The notes beneath the pieces are model-generated. The model was given only the letters and a program-made list of their open reading frames with translations. It made no database searches and was not told the DNA's origin. The translations under genes and the position numbers were made by a program. From contig JALGZK010000015.1 of assembly GCA_025774935.1 (NCBI GenBank), forward strand, positions 1 to 54,939: 54,939 nucleotides of DNA, in the 5' to 3' direction. Of this stretch, positions 24,003-32,390 are shown one piece after another. Origin of the DNA: a bacterium (GTDB taxonomy: Bacteria; Joyebacterota; Joyebacteria; Joyebacterales; Joyebacteraceae). Positions within the stretch are counted from its first letter, which is position 1, and every line of letters begins with the position of its first letter.

Positions 24003-25060
24003 CGGTTCCGGAGCCTCCGTGCGAGCGGCTTGAGCTTCGTGTCAGTGAGGTGCTTCGTGAGTCCGGAGAGGCCCTCAGGGTAGTAGGTGAGGTCGACGTG
24101 CCCGAGCGTCCCGGTCGCCCACTCCTCTTTCCACCTGGCGGTCTGTCCGACGAAGTCGAAACGCGAGAGACGGAGCCGGAACGCGTCGCTCACGGCCTCG
24201 TGGAAGAGCCGGACGCCGGGTGCGAGCTTGGTATGGGCCTGGTCGTACGACGTCTTGAGCGCGAAGTAAGTGCCTCCGAAGACGGCGCCGAAGATGAATC
24301 CGATCATCTTCCCGTCGAGGTTGAGCCAGAACGGTCGGAACCACATTTCGCCCGCGAGCGCGTGCGTGATGTCCCGATAGAACTCCTCGACCCCGCGAGC
24401 GGAGATCGAAGTGCCCGTGTCCTCCTTCCAGCTCACCTCATCGACACGGACGAACTCCGCGACGAGCCACTTGAGATCGGTCTCGGCGTCGACCGAGCGG
24501 ACCTCGGTCTCGCCGGCCCGCCCGAGCTTCCTCATCTTCCGCTCCCACTCGTGCGTGACCTTCCGCTTCCGGCCGGCGTAGTAGTCGTCCCACGACTCGC
24601 CGATGTCGACGTAGGGCGAGAGGCGCGCGGTGGCCTCGGTACCGCGGAGTCCCAGGTCCTCTGCGGTCCCTGTGACGTGCCGATGCGTGAGCGACCCGAC
24701 GGGGACGCCCTTCAGGACGGGCGTCAGGCCGCGCTCCCTGAGGTGCTCCAGAACGGCCCGCGTGAACCCCTCCGCGTGCTCCGGGAGCACCGAGAACTCG
24801 CCCCGGTGCGAGAGGAAGTTCACGGGGAACCGGACCTCACCGCTCTCGAACGCGAGGAGAGGCGCCACGCCGACCGCGGCGTCGCAGTCGTAGCCGACCA
24901 GCACCAGGGGCCTCTTTCCGCGGGCGAAGTGGCGCACCCAGGTCGAGACCCAAGGATGGCTCATGAAGAGGTTGGGAACGGCGCCCGAGGGCTCGAGTCC
25001 CCGCCACGCCGTTGCGAGGTCTTCGCTCGTGAGGTCCTCGAACTCTCGGAGCTCGATCAA
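23999..25060 (-). CDS. GNAT/CelD-like (Acetyltransf_6) acyltransferase
   Basis: A 353-residue cytoplasmic protein of the CelD/BcsL (Acetyltransf_6, FemAB-like double GNAT) type. Typical segments are LFMSHPWVSTWVRHFARG near the N-terminus, YVDIGESWDDYYAGRKRKVT in the centre, and FRPFWLNLDGKMIGFIFG with KTSYDQAHTKLAPGVRLFHE at the C-terminus. The start is a TTG at 25060-25058: GGAGG lies 7 bases upstream and the TTG shares two bases with the TGA of the FAD oxidase gene. The frame is open further upstream but only as a shadow of that gene. Family members modify exopolysaccharides or peptidoglycan precursors; the adjacent flippase supports a surface polysaccharide role. Confidence 0.8.
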   Translation of the reverse strand: MIELREFEDLTSEDLATAWRGLEPSGAVPNLFMSHPWVSTWVRHFARGKRPLVLVGYDCDAAVGVAPLLAFESGEVRFPVNFLSHRGEFSVLPEHAEGFTRAVLEHLRERGLTPVLKGVPVGSLTHRHVTGTAEDLGLRGTEATARLSPYVDIGESWDDYYAGRKRKVTHEWERKMRKLGRAGETEVRSVDAETDLKWLVAEFVRVDEVSWKEDTGTSISARGVEEFYRDITHALAGEMWFRPFWLNLDGKMIGFIFGAVFGGTYFALKTSYDQAHTKLAPGVRLFHEAVSDAFRLRLSRFDFVGQTARWKEEWATGTLGHVDLTYYPEGLSGLTKHLTDTKLKPLARRLRNR

Positions 25061-26724
25061 AGGAGTTCCTCCGGGAACATCACGCCGCGGTTCAGGACGC
25101 AAGCGGGGTCGAGCGCCTTCTTGACCGCAGCCATCTCCGCGAGCCCGCTGTCGCCGTAGAGGATCCTGAGGAAGTCGTGCTTGAGCTTCCCGATACCGTG
25201 CTCGCCGGAGACCGTGCCGCCCAAGCCTACAGCATGCTCCGCGAAACGCAAGGCGAGTTCCTTCCCCCTCCGGAGCTCGTCCGGGCTCCTGGGAAGGATG
25301 TTCACGTGTAGGTGCGAGTCCCCGACGTGGCCGAAGACGACGTACTCGAGTCCCGTTCCGTCGAAACCCTCGCGGTAGACGCCGAGCATCTCCTCGAGCG
25401 ACTCGGCGGGAACGGCGATGTCGGTCCCGATCTTGTGGATTTCGGGGTGCGCGGCCTTCGTCCGCGCGATGGTGCCGTTCACCTGCTCCGGGAGGCTGTG
25501 GCGGAGCGCCCGGAGCGGCTCGAGGTCCGCTTCCTCCATACCGCCCCACGTCTGCTCCATCGACGAGCCGTGCGCGGCGAGGAGCTCCTCCCAGCCCTCG
25601 TAGACCTCCATGAGAGCGTCCTCGTCGGCGAAGTCCTGCTCGAAGAGGACGCCGGCGCCTGCGTCGCCGGGGAGTTCGGGTATCTGCGACGCGGCCCCCT
25701 CGTCGTTCTTCCGCGTCCTGAGGAAGTCGAGGCTCCTCGAGTCGAATAGCTCGAGCGCGATGGGATCAACCGCCCCGGGGCGCGGCGCGTCTGCGAGATC
25801 GCCGCGGGCGTGTCGGACGAGGGCGATCGCATCCGCGTCCGTGGGTAGGAACGCGAGCGCGCTCAGGATGCCTGCCGGCCTCGGCGAGAGGACGATCTCG
25901 ATCTCCGTCACGACCCCGAGCGTGCCCTCCGAGCCGATGAAGAGGTCGATGAGGTCCATCCCGCGAGCGGCGAAGAGCCCCGCCGCGTTCTTCGTGGCGG
26001 GCATCTCGTACGAGGGGACCACAACCTCCGCGGCGCTCCCGTCAAGCCTCCGGACCGTGAACGCCCGGCCGTCGGCCGTCACGGCCCCGCGCTCGACCGC
26101 GAGCACGCCGCCCGTCGTGAGCGCGACGCGGATGCCGTTCACGTGCGCCCGGGTGGCGCCGTACCGGAACGTGCGGGCGCCGGACGCGTTGGTAGCGACC
26201 GTTGCGCCCAGGTGCGCCGCGTCCTCGGTGGGGTCGGGAGGATAGAACCAGGACGTCTGGTCAGCGCCGAAGGCCTCGAGGTCGCGCGTCCCGTCGTCCA
26301 AGAGCGTCGACGCGTCGATGCTGAGGTCTCTCGTTCGAATGCGCTCGCCGAGGTCCGCGATCGAGATCCCGGGCTCGGCCCGGAGCGCCCACCGGCCGTC
26401 CGGGAGCCTCCGGACACCCAGAATCCGCTGCATCATCGAGACCGAGAGGAGCGTGCCGCCCAGCGGGACGGCGCCTCCCGCGATCCCCGTGCGCCCGGCC
26501 GAGACCGTCACGGGATCCCCGCGCGACGCGGCGTCGACGAGCACGTGCGAGACCTCGGCCTCGTCTCCCGCGAGGACCAGACGGTCCGCGGAGGGAGGAC
26601 CGTACCCGGACTCGTCGGTGAGGTAGTCGGCATACGACTCCGCGATCCTCTCCGCGGAGTCGATGATGGTGGCAGGCACGGTCGCGCCCCTCACGGGCTC
26701 GACCGCGGTGATGTCGTTCGGCAC
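25057..26724 (-). CDS. FAD-linked oxidase (GlcD/D-lactate dehydrogenase-like)
   Basis: A 555-residue flavoprotein with a PCMH-type FAD-binding half (about 40-230; VSAGRTGIAGGAVPLGG and HLGATVATNASGART) and an FAD-oxidase C-terminal half ending in the hallmark VSGEHGIGKLKHDFL. Family knowledge: such enzymes oxidise 2-hydroxyacids such as D-lactate or glycolate and pass electrons to a quinone, flavoprotein or cytochrome. No separate Fe-S subunit (GlcF) is adjacent. The start is GTG at 26724 with AGGAG 6 bases upstream. It lies 58 bases after the M24 peptidase gene and its stop overlaps the acyltransferase start. Confidence 0.85.
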   Translation of the reverse strand: MPNDITAVEPVRGATVPATIIDSAERIAESYADYLTDESGYGPPSADRLVLAGDEAEVSHVLVDAASRGDPVTVSAGRTGIAGGAVPLGGTLLSVSMMQRILGVRRLPDGRWALRAEPGISIADLGERIRTRDLSIDASTLLDDGTRDLEAFGADQTSWFYPPDPTEDAAHLGATVATNASGARTFRYGATRAHVNGIRVALTTGGVLAVERGAVTADGRAFTVRRLDGSAAEVVVPSYEMPATKNAAGLFAARGMDLIDLFIGSEGTLGVVTEIEIVLSPRPAGILSALAFLPTDADAIALVRHARGDLADAPRPGAVDPIALELFDSRSLDFLRTRKNDEGAASQIPELPGDAGAGVLFEQDFADEDALMEVYEGWEELLAAHGSSMEQTWGGMEEADLEPLRALRHSLPEQVNGTIARTKAAHPEIHKIGTDIAVPAESLEEMLGVYREGFDGTGLEYVVFGHVGDSHLHVNILPRSPDELRRGKELALRFAEHAVGLGGTVSGEHGIGKLKHDFLRILYGDSGLAEMAAVKKALDPACVLNRGVMFPEELL

Positions 26725-26782
26725 TGTCCGTCTGCTCCTGCTGCGCGTGGGCGACGCCCCGCGAAGGCGGTGCGGACCGTCG

Positions 26783-28012
26783 CTACATCTCGATCACGAG
26801 GTCCCGCGGGAAGTTCGTGAGGTTCTCGATCTCGTTCGACTCGGTCACGTAGCAGACGTCCTCGATGCGCATCCCGAACCCGCCCTTGTCGGGGTAGTAG
26901 AGCCCCGGCTCGAACGTGAACACAGAACCGGGCTCGAGTACGTCCTTGACGCCCGGGAAGTCGGAGAGCCGCGGCTTCTCGTGCACGTCGAGCCCGAGGC
27001 CGTGACCGAGGCCGTGCACGTAGCCGTTTCTGACCTGCGGGTTCTGACGGATCGTCTCGTGGCCGAACCTCTCGAAGATGTCGCACGTCATCTGCTGGTA
27101 GCGGCCGCCCCACTCGTTCGCCTTGAGCTCGGCGTAGACCGTGTCGAAGCACTCCTCGAGCTGCGCGTAGGTGTCGAGGATCTCCTTCGACGCCTCGCCG
27201 ACGACGAACGTGCGCGTGAAATCGAAGAAGTAGCCGCCGCCCTGCTCCTGCGGGAAGATGTCGAAGACGATCGTCTTCCCCACCTGGATCGGATCGGGGT
27301 CGTTCCCGCGGCTGTGCGGGATGCCGGCGTCGCGCCCGATCGCGAAGATCGTGTCGACCTCCTCGATGAGCTTCCGACCAGCGAGCGCGAGACGGATCTC
27401 GCACTTGCAGTCGCCGATCGTGAGAGGGCTACCGTCGCTCTTCACGAGCGTGTCGCCCTTGAGCTCGTGCGACTTCACGAAGTCGACGAGATGCTGCACG
27501 GTCTCGCAGGTGAGCTTCCCCACCTCCCTGATCCGCGCGACCTCGTCCGTGTCCTTCGTCATGCGGGCATTGATGAAGATGTCGTCGTCGTACTCGCCCA
27601 TGACGTTGAGGCCCGGAATGCCCTCTTCGAGAGCCTTCAGGAGCACCCAGTTGGGGCCGACCCCGGCCTGGCCGTAGAACGCAACGTTCCCCGTCACGCC
27701 GAACTCGGTGAAGATCGTCTCGTAGTACCTGACGGCCGCCTTGATCTTGTCGCCGCCCACGTCCTTCATGATCTTCCTGTAGTCGTACTTCGCGGTGTCG
27801 ACCGTCTTGAGCCCGCTCTCCTCGGCCTCCTCGCGCTCCATCGAGCCCACGAGGAGGATCGGGTCCTCGCCCCGCTTCTTGATCACGAGGGCGTGTGACA
27901 TCTTCGCCCCGTTCACGATGTAGAACATCGTGGAGTTGCCCTTCACCACTCCCCGCACCACCGCGACGTCGATGCCGCGCTCCTGCATCAGTCTGTCGAG
28001 GTCCTTCTTCAC
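26783..28012 (-). CDS. M24-family metallopeptidase (Xaa-Pro aminopeptidase-like)
   Basis: A 409-residue creatinase/aminopeptidase P-fold protein. The five-ligand dimetal site is visible: Asp in IVFDIFP, Asp in FFDFTRTF, His in GLGHGLGLDVHE, Glu in FTFEPGLYY and Glu in MRIEDVCYVTE. The GTG at 28012 is chosen because AGGAGG stands 9 bases upstream; the upstream extension overlaps the promoter at 28059-28087. It removes N-terminal residues ahead of proline in the usual family role, in the cytosol. It is first in the operon with the FAD oxidase, acyltransferase and flippase. Confidence 0.88.
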   Translation of the reverse strand: MKKDLDRLMQERGIDVAVVRGVVKGNSTMFYIVNGAKMSHALVIKKRGEDPILLVGSMEREEAEESGLKTVDTAKYDYRKIMKDVGGDKIKAAVRYYETIFTEFGVTGNVAFYGQAGVGPNWVLLKALEEGIPGLNVMGEYDDDIFINARMTKDTDEVARIREVGKLTCETVQHLVDFVKSHELKGDTLVKSDGSPLTIGDCKCEIRLALAGRKLIEEVDTIFAIGRDAGIPHSRGNDPDPIQVGKTIVFDIFPQEQGGGYFFDFTRTFVVGEASKEILDTYAQLEECFDTVYAELKANEWGGRYQQMTCDIFERFGHETIRQNPQVRNGYVHGLGHGLGLDVHEKPRLSDFPGVKDVLEPGSVFTFEPGLYYPDKGGFGMRIEDVCYVTESNEIENLTNFPRDLVIEM

Positions 28013-28058
28013 AGGTTGTGCCTCCTGTCGGTCAGTGGCTCCGAGTTGCCTCAGCGCA

Positions 28059-28087
28059 ATGATACCCGCCCGCGGGCCCCTTGCCAA
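28059..28087 (-). promoter_or_regulatory. Sigma70-type promoter of the M24 peptidase operon
   Basis: Reverse strand TTGGCA (28082-28087), 17-base spacer, TATCAT (28059-28064). It begins just after the methyltransferase gene stop, separating the hydrogenase and M24 transcription units. Confidence 0.65.
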
Positions 28088-28093
28088 CGCCCT

Positions 28094-28876
28094 CTAGATC
28101 GCCCTCAGGACGTGATAGCAGTTCCCGAGCTCCCCCGTGATGTCGGTGTCGAGCGGGAGGCGCTCGAACGACTCGCTGTACACGGCCGCGTACTCGAGGG
28201 CCCCCGACGCGCGCACGAGCCCCTTGAGCTCATCGTAGATCCAGAGCCTGAGCACGTGCCGGTCGACGAGCACCTGCTTCTCGCCGTGGTCGTCGATCTC
28301 CATCGTGTTGATCTGGTGCGAGCGCTTCGTCTCGTAGTCCTCACGCTCGACGTCCCACGTGGTCTTGACACGGATGCCGCCCCGCTCCATCTCCCAGGTC
28401 CCGCCGGAGGGGCCGTCCCGTCCGGTCTCCCCGGCGCAGGCGATGTGGACGATGTAGACGCCGCCCGGCCTGAGCGAGAGGCCGGTGTTCCGGAGGTGCG
28501 AGACGATCTCGTCGTCCTCGCGCAGGTAGCCGATGCTGTTGATCGAGTTGAGCGCCGCGTCGAACTCGCGCTCGAACCGCGCGGTCACCATGTCCGCCTC
28601 GAGGGTCTCGACCATCTCCGCGACTCGCGCCTCCTCGACGCGCTTCCCCGCGTAGGCGAGCATGCCGGGAGAGATGTCGTAGCCGGTCACTCGGTAACCG
28701 TGCTTCGGGAGCGTGACCAGGAACCTCCCGCTGCCGCAGGCGGGCTCCAGGATGCGCTCGACCTTGAACGGCACCTGCTCGTCGAAGACGCGCCCGAAGA
28801 ACCCGATCTCCTCGGTAAGGTCCCACGTGAACGCGATGTCGTAGATCTCGGGAAGAGCGTAGAGCTCCTCAGCCAC
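28094..28876 (-). CDS. Class I SAM-dependent methyltransferase in the hydrogenase cluster
   Basis: A 260-residue Rossmann-fold methyltransferase. Motif I is ILEPACGSGRFLVTL (about 42-56), followed by VTGYDISPGML (motif II) and FDAALNSINSIGYL (motif IV region). The GTG at 28876 is chosen for AGGAGG 5 bases upstream. It overlaps the last 8 bases of the maturation protease gene, so the two are translationally coupled. The substrate is unknown; a small molecule is likely from the fold. Its placement in a hydrogenase cluster may be functional or incidental. Confidence 0.82.
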   Translation of the reverse strand: MAEELYALPEIYDIAFTWDLTEEIGFFGRVFDEQVPFKVERILEPACGSGRFLVTLPKHGYRVTGYDISPGMLAYAGKRVEEARVAEMVETLEADMVTARFEREFDAALNSINSIGYLREDDEIVSHLRNTGLSLRPGGVYIVHIACAGETGRDGPSGGTWEMERGGIRVKTTWDVEREDYETKRSHQINTMEIDDHGEKQVLVDRHVLRLWIYDELKGLVRASGALEYAAVYSESFERLPLDTDITGELGNCYHVLRAI

Positions 28877-29393
28877 TCGGGCCTCCTTCCGCGCCGGACG
28901 TCCGAACCGCGCCGGATGCGCCCGCACCCCCGGCTTCCTCCGGGAAGACCTCCGCGACGATCTCTTCGACGACGGCGTCGACCCTCGCGGCGAGTTCGGG
29001 CGTCAGCTCCTCGCCGAACGTCAGGACGTCGACGGCCTCGATCGCGTAGATCATGACCTCGTCCGGCACGTCCATGTCCTGCGTCCGGCCGAGCTCCATC
29101 ACGGTCGCGAGGTTCATGCCGTGGGGCGAGTTCGAGTGGATCGTCCGGCCGAGGTCGGAGAGGTCGTATCTGAGCACCGTCCCCGGCTCGGCTCCCGTCA
29201 GGATCGAATCTACGACGACGAGCCGGTCGTACCCCAGGGACTCCTCGAGGAGCGTGAACCCGGCCTCCTCGTTCTCGCCGAAGTCGACGTCGTCCCGATG
29301 CGCCAGCCTCTCGCCGATCTTCCGCGCGACGACGAGCCCGACGGAGTCGTCCGTCAGTATCGAGCTGCCGACCCCCAGGATGAGTGTCTTCAT
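28869..29393 (-). CDS. Hydrogenase maturation protease (HycI/HybD family)
   Basis: A 174-residue endopeptidase that removes the C-terminal tail of the [NiFe]-hydrogenase large subunit after nickel insertion. The start MKTLILGVGSSILTDDSVG fits the family, and the putative nickel-sensing ligands are Asp16, Asp62 (VVVDSILTG) and His91 (SPHGMN), matching the spacing of E. coli HybD (Glu16, Asp62, His93). The C-terminal 25 residues are Ala/Gly-rich. It lies 136 bases after its likely substrate gene, with a hairpin between. The ATG at 29393 is chosen on family alignment; GGGAGG is close to it, and an upstream frame to 29495 lacks family sequence. Confidence 0.9.
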   Translation of the reverse strand: MKTLILGVGSSILTDDSVGLVVARKIGERLAHRDDVDFGENEEAGFTLLEESLGYDRLVVVDSILTGAEPGTVLRYDLSDLGRTIHSNSPHGMNLATVMELGRTQDMDVPDEVMIYAIEAVDVLTFGEELTPELAARVDAVVEEIVAEVFPEEAGGAGASGAVRTSGAEGGPSG

Positions 29394-29468
29394 GGCCTCC
29401 CGCGCCCCCGCGGGGACGGTGTCGGGACCGCGTCCGAATGGCGGCCCCCCTGCGGCGTCCCAAGAGAA

Positions 29469-29502
29469 CACCCCGGCGCGTTCGTCGGACGACACCGGGG
29501 TG
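29469..29502 (-). terminator. Hairpin between hydrogenase large subunit and maturation protease
   Basis: CACCCCGG (29469-29476) pairs with CCGGGGTG (29495-29502), with an inner self-complementary TCGTC/GACGA portion. In the minus-strand RNA it is followed by TTCTCTT. It could attenuate expression of the downstream protease and methyltransferase. Confidence 0.5.
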
Positions 29503-29529
29503 CTCGGTTCTGCGTTCGTGCTGCTCGTC

Positions 29530-31002
29530 CTATCCGTCCACGAACTGCGAGAGCCTCTCGACTACCTCGCCGTCCTGGTTCTTCACCTCGACAACGAGCG
29601 GCATCTCGCCGGGCACCGAGTGCGTCGCGCACCCGAAGCACGGGTCGTAGGCCCTGAACGCCATCTCGACCATGTTCAGGAGGCCTTCGTTGACGTTTCC
29701 GCCCTTGATGAGCCCGCGCGCCGCGCGCTCGATCGACATGCAGATCGCAGCGGAGTTGCCGACGGTCGCGACGATCAGGTTCGCCATCGTGATGACACCG
29801 CGCTCGTCGGTCTTGTAGTGATGGATGAGCGTGCCCCGGGGCGCCTCGACGATGCCGACGCCTTCGGTCGGCGTCTCCGTCGGGATCGTCCGGATGTTGT
29901 CGCTCATGATGTCGTCGTCCTCGAGAAGCTCCTTCATGCGCTCGGCCGAGTAGAGGAGCTCGACGAGCCGCGCCCAGTGGTACGCGAGCGTGTTGTGCGC
30001 CGGCTTCCCGCCGAGCGTCTCGTACATTTTCTCGTACTCGACCTGAGCCAGCGGCGTCGCCATGCCGTCGGACGCGTTCAGGCGCGCGAGCGGCGCGACG
30101 CGATAGACCCCGCTGTCGGGACCGTCGACGAAGCCCTTCCAGCCGACGTTCTTGAGATACGGGTACTTGATGTACGACCAGGGCTCCACGTGCTCGGCGA
30201 TGTGCTCGGTGTACGCCTGCGGCTTGAACTTCGCGAACTCCTCGCCGGTCGGCGTTACCACACGGACGTCGCCGTCGTAGAGGTTCACCTTGTTGTTCTC
30301 GTCGACGAGGCCCATGTAGTACGTCTGGTGCTTGTAGACGTCCCCGACGATGAGGTTCACGTAGGTGTCGTTCTTGAGAACGACGTCCCCGAAGATCCCG
30401 AGGCTGAACTTCGCGAACTCGATCGCGTCCTCCGCGGTCTTCAGGAACTCCTCGCGGTCCTCCGCGGTGAGGCCCTTCGAAACGCCGCCCGGAAGCCCGC
30501 AGACCGGGTGGATCACACGACCGCCGAGAACGGTGATGATGTTCCTGATGCGCTTCCGCATCTCGATGACATAACCGCCGATCTCGAGCCCGACCTTCGC
30601 CACGACCCCGAGGATGTTCCTCTCCCCCGCGGGGGCGTCGGGACCCACGACGAAGTCCGGGCCGCCCAGGAAGTAGAAGTGGAGCGCGTGGTCCTCCGTG
30701 AGGAACGCCGAGTTGATGAGCTCGCGAATGAGCTTCGCCGGTCTCGGCGGGTCGACGTGGAAGAGGTCGTCCAGGGCCTTCGTCGATGCCAGGTGATGAG
30801 TCGTCGGGCACACCCCGCAGATCTTCGGAGTGATCCGCGGCATCTCCTCCGCCATCCGCCCCTCAGCGAACTTCTCGAACCCGCGAAGCTCCGGCACCTG
30901 GAAGTACGCGTTCGCGACGTCGCCCTTGTCGTCCAGGAAGATCTCGATCTTCCCGTGACCCTCAAGGCGTGTGATCGGATCGATCGTGATTCTCTGTCCC
31001 AT
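29530..31002 (-). CDS. [NiFe]-hydrogenase large (catalytic) subunit, group 3 (MvhA-like)
   Basis: A 490-residue subunit carrying the NiFe(CN)2CO site. The four nickel cysteines are present: Cys62 and Cys65 in KICGVCPTTHH and Cys455 and Cys458 in DPCFGCATH (453-461). The 29 residues after His461 are the expected cleavable tail for the maturation protease downstream. No signal peptide is present, so the enzyme is cytosolic. The sequence style (MGQRITIDPITRLEGHGKIE, LTEDHALHFYFLGGPDFV) fits group 3 bidirectional or methyl-viologen-reducing hydrogenases. It is 16 bases after the small subunit gene. Usual group 3c partners HdrABC and MvhD are not in this window. Confidence 0.93.
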   Translation of the reverse strand: MGQRITIDPITRLEGHGKIEIFLDDKGDVANAYFQVPELRGFEKFAEGRMAEEMPRITPKICGVCPTTHHLASTKALDDLFHVDPPRPAKLIRELINSAFLTEDHALHFYFLGGPDFVVGPDAPAGERNILGVVAKVGLEIGGYVIEMRKRIRNIITVLGGRVIHPVCGLPGGVSKGLTAEDREEFLKTAEDAIEFAKFSLGIFGDVVLKNDTYVNLIVGDVYKHQTYYMGLVDENNKVNLYDGDVRVVTPTGEEFAKFKPQAYTEHIAEHVEPWSYIKYPYLKNVGWKGFVDGPDSGVYRVAPLARLNASDGMATPLAQVEYEKMYETLGGKPAHNTLAYHWARLVELLYSAERMKELLEDDDIMSDNIRTIPTETPTEGVGIVEAPRGTLIHHYKTDERGVITMANLIVATVGNSAAICMSIERAARGLIKGGNVNEGLLNMVEMAFRAYDPCFGCATHSVPGEMPLVVEVKNQDGEVVERLSQFVDG

Positions 31003-31018
31003 TGTTCCTCCGCGACAC

Positions 31019-32002
31019 CTATGCCTTCACGGTCTCCCGCTCGAACCTCTTCCGAGCGAGCAGTGACGAAGCGAGGCTGTACATGTATGACAGTCCGGAC
31101 GGATCCGGGATCGACTCGACGAGTCGGTCCATCTCCTCCGGGTCGTTGATCTCGATGATCGACGCGAGCGCGGAGAGGAACTTCGCGCCGTGGTCCTTGA
31201 CGTCGTCCGTCGGGCCGAAGCAGCCGCGGCAGGGCATGTTCGCGTTGATGCACCGCTGCCCGCAGCCGGCGCGCGTGGCCGGTCCCATGCAGATGACGCC
31301 CTCCGCCAGGAAGCACTTCTCCGGGTCCATGAACGTCAGGTGCGGGCGCTTCAGCTCCGTGATCTCCATCTTGTCGGGCTTGCTGTCGTTCCGGTCGCAC
31401 TCGTCGCAGAGCGACTTCGACGGCGCGAGGACGCTTCCCTTGGGAGGAAGCTCGCCCTTGAGGACCGCCGTGACCGCTTCCATGATGAGGTCCGCGGGCA
31501 CAGTGCAGCCGGGGATGTAGTAGTCCACGTCGATGATCTGGTCGAGCGGATAGACCGTGTCGTAGATCTCGGGGAGCTCGAGCTCGCCCTCGGGCATCTT
31601 CGTCGTGAGCTGGGGGGTCGTGCCCTCCTTGTTCTCCACGGTCGGCAGGTAGCCGTAGGCCGCCTCGAAGATGTCGTCCTTGGTGTAGAAGTTCGCGAGT
31701 CCGGGGATGCCGCCCAGGTGGGCGCACGCACCGAAAGCGATGATGAGTCCCGACTTCCTCCGGAGAAGGTGCGACCACTCCTCCTGTTCCGACGTCCGCA
31801 CGCCCCCGTTCAGGAACGAGACCGCGATCTCACCGTCGTCGAGCGCCTCCACGTGGGACTTCTTGAAGTCCAGTGCCACCGGCCACAGCACGATGTCGAC
31901 GGCGTCCGCGACCGCGAGGATGTCCTCGTTGAGGTCGACCCACGCCTCCTCACAACCACCGCACGATGCGTTCCAGTAGATCGCTACCTTCGGCTTTGCC
32001 AC
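31019..32002 (-). CDS. [NiFe]-hydrogenase small (electron-transfer) subunit, MvhG-like
   Basis: A 327-residue small subunit without Tat signal. Proximal-cluster cysteines are Cys14 and Cys17 (YWNASCGGCEEAW), the Cys of FGACAHLGG and the Cys of IPGCTVP. The C-terminal half adds CDECDRN and a cysteine-dense stretch (CFLAEGVICMGPATRAGCGQ and RCINANMPCRGCFGP) that would hold further Fe-S clusters, as in MvhG. The GTG at 32002 is chosen because GGAGG lies upstream and the subunit's first beta strand (KVAIYWN) follows; the longer frame to 32464 is an Arg-rich shadow. The promoter is at 32221-32250, giving a ~210-base leader with a hairpin at 32054-32076. Confidence 0.92.
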   Translation of the reverse strand: MAKPKVAIYWNASCGGCEEAWVDLNEDILAVADAVDIVLWPVALDFKKSHVEALDDGEIAVSFLNGGVRTSEQEEWSHLLRRKSGLIIAFGACAHLGGIPGLANFYTKDDIFEAAYGYLPTVENKEGTTPQLTTKMPEGELELPEIYDTVYPLDQIIDVDYYIPGCTVPADLIMEAVTAVLKGELPPKGSVLAPSKSLCDECDRNDSKPDKMEITELKRPHLTFMDPEKCFLAEGVICMGPATRAGCGQRCINANMPCRGCFGPTDDVKDHGAKFLSALASIIEINDPEEMDRLVESIPDPSGLSYMYSLASSLLARKRFERETVKA

Positions 32003-32220
32003 TTCGTGACCCCTCCGCTTCAGGAGACTCCCGTTGGTTTCGATGTCTCGTGACCCCCCGGCTTTGCGCCGGAGGGCGCACCGGCACGCAGCGCTCCACA
32101 GAACGGGGGATGGACCTTCGGTTCGGAGGCCCGTCCCCTTCCCGTTGGGAGCGACCCGCAGCGCGCGGAGCGTATGGCGGCCACCGAGACCGGTGCTCAG
32201 GCGCCGGCGACCAAGTAGAG

Positions 32221-32250
32221 AGGATATCACTCGAGGTGGCCCGAAGGCAA
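32221..32250 (-). promoter_or_regulatory. Sigma70-type promoter of the hydrogenase operon
   Basis: Reverse strand TTGCCT (32245-32250), 18-base spacer, TATCCT (32221-32226). Start site near 32213. Confidence 0.55.
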
Positions 32251-32291
32251 GCGAAACTCGCCGTCTGCGGGGGGTTTGTGGGCGATTCCTG

Positions 32292-32321
32292 TTGAACCGC
32301 ATCGTCCCGATATAGTACGAT
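32292..32321 (+). promoter_or_regulatory. Sigma70-type promoter of the regulator-NfnAB operon
   Basis: TTGAAC (32292-32297), 18-base spacer, TACGAT (32316-32321). A TATAGT at 32311-32316 is an alternative -10 but lacks a well-spaced -35. Confidence 0.5.
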
Positions 32322-32390
32322 TTACAGCTTGAGGCCCGCCCCGGGCGGGCCCGTTTCCCTGTCCCGGCGCGAGGCTGAACGGGGGTAGGA

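Larger units (their letters stand above)
32003..32390. other. Divergent regulatory region between hydrogenase and regulator-Nfn operons
   Basis: A 388-base stretch holding back-to-back promoters (32221-32250 minus, 32292-32321 plus). The minus-strand leader contains a hairpin at 32054-32076 (nine pairs including one G-U in the minus RNA). The plus-strand leader contains the perfect palindrome GGCCCGCCCCGGGCGGGCC at 32333-32351. Short frames here are Arg-rich shadows. No coding gene is supported. Confidence 0.6.

Noticed and set aside
32034-32315. A 93-codon plus-strand frame in the hydrogenase-regulator intergenic region.
   Set aside because: Arg/Pro-rich, no ribosome site and crossing both promoters; treated as a chance frame.
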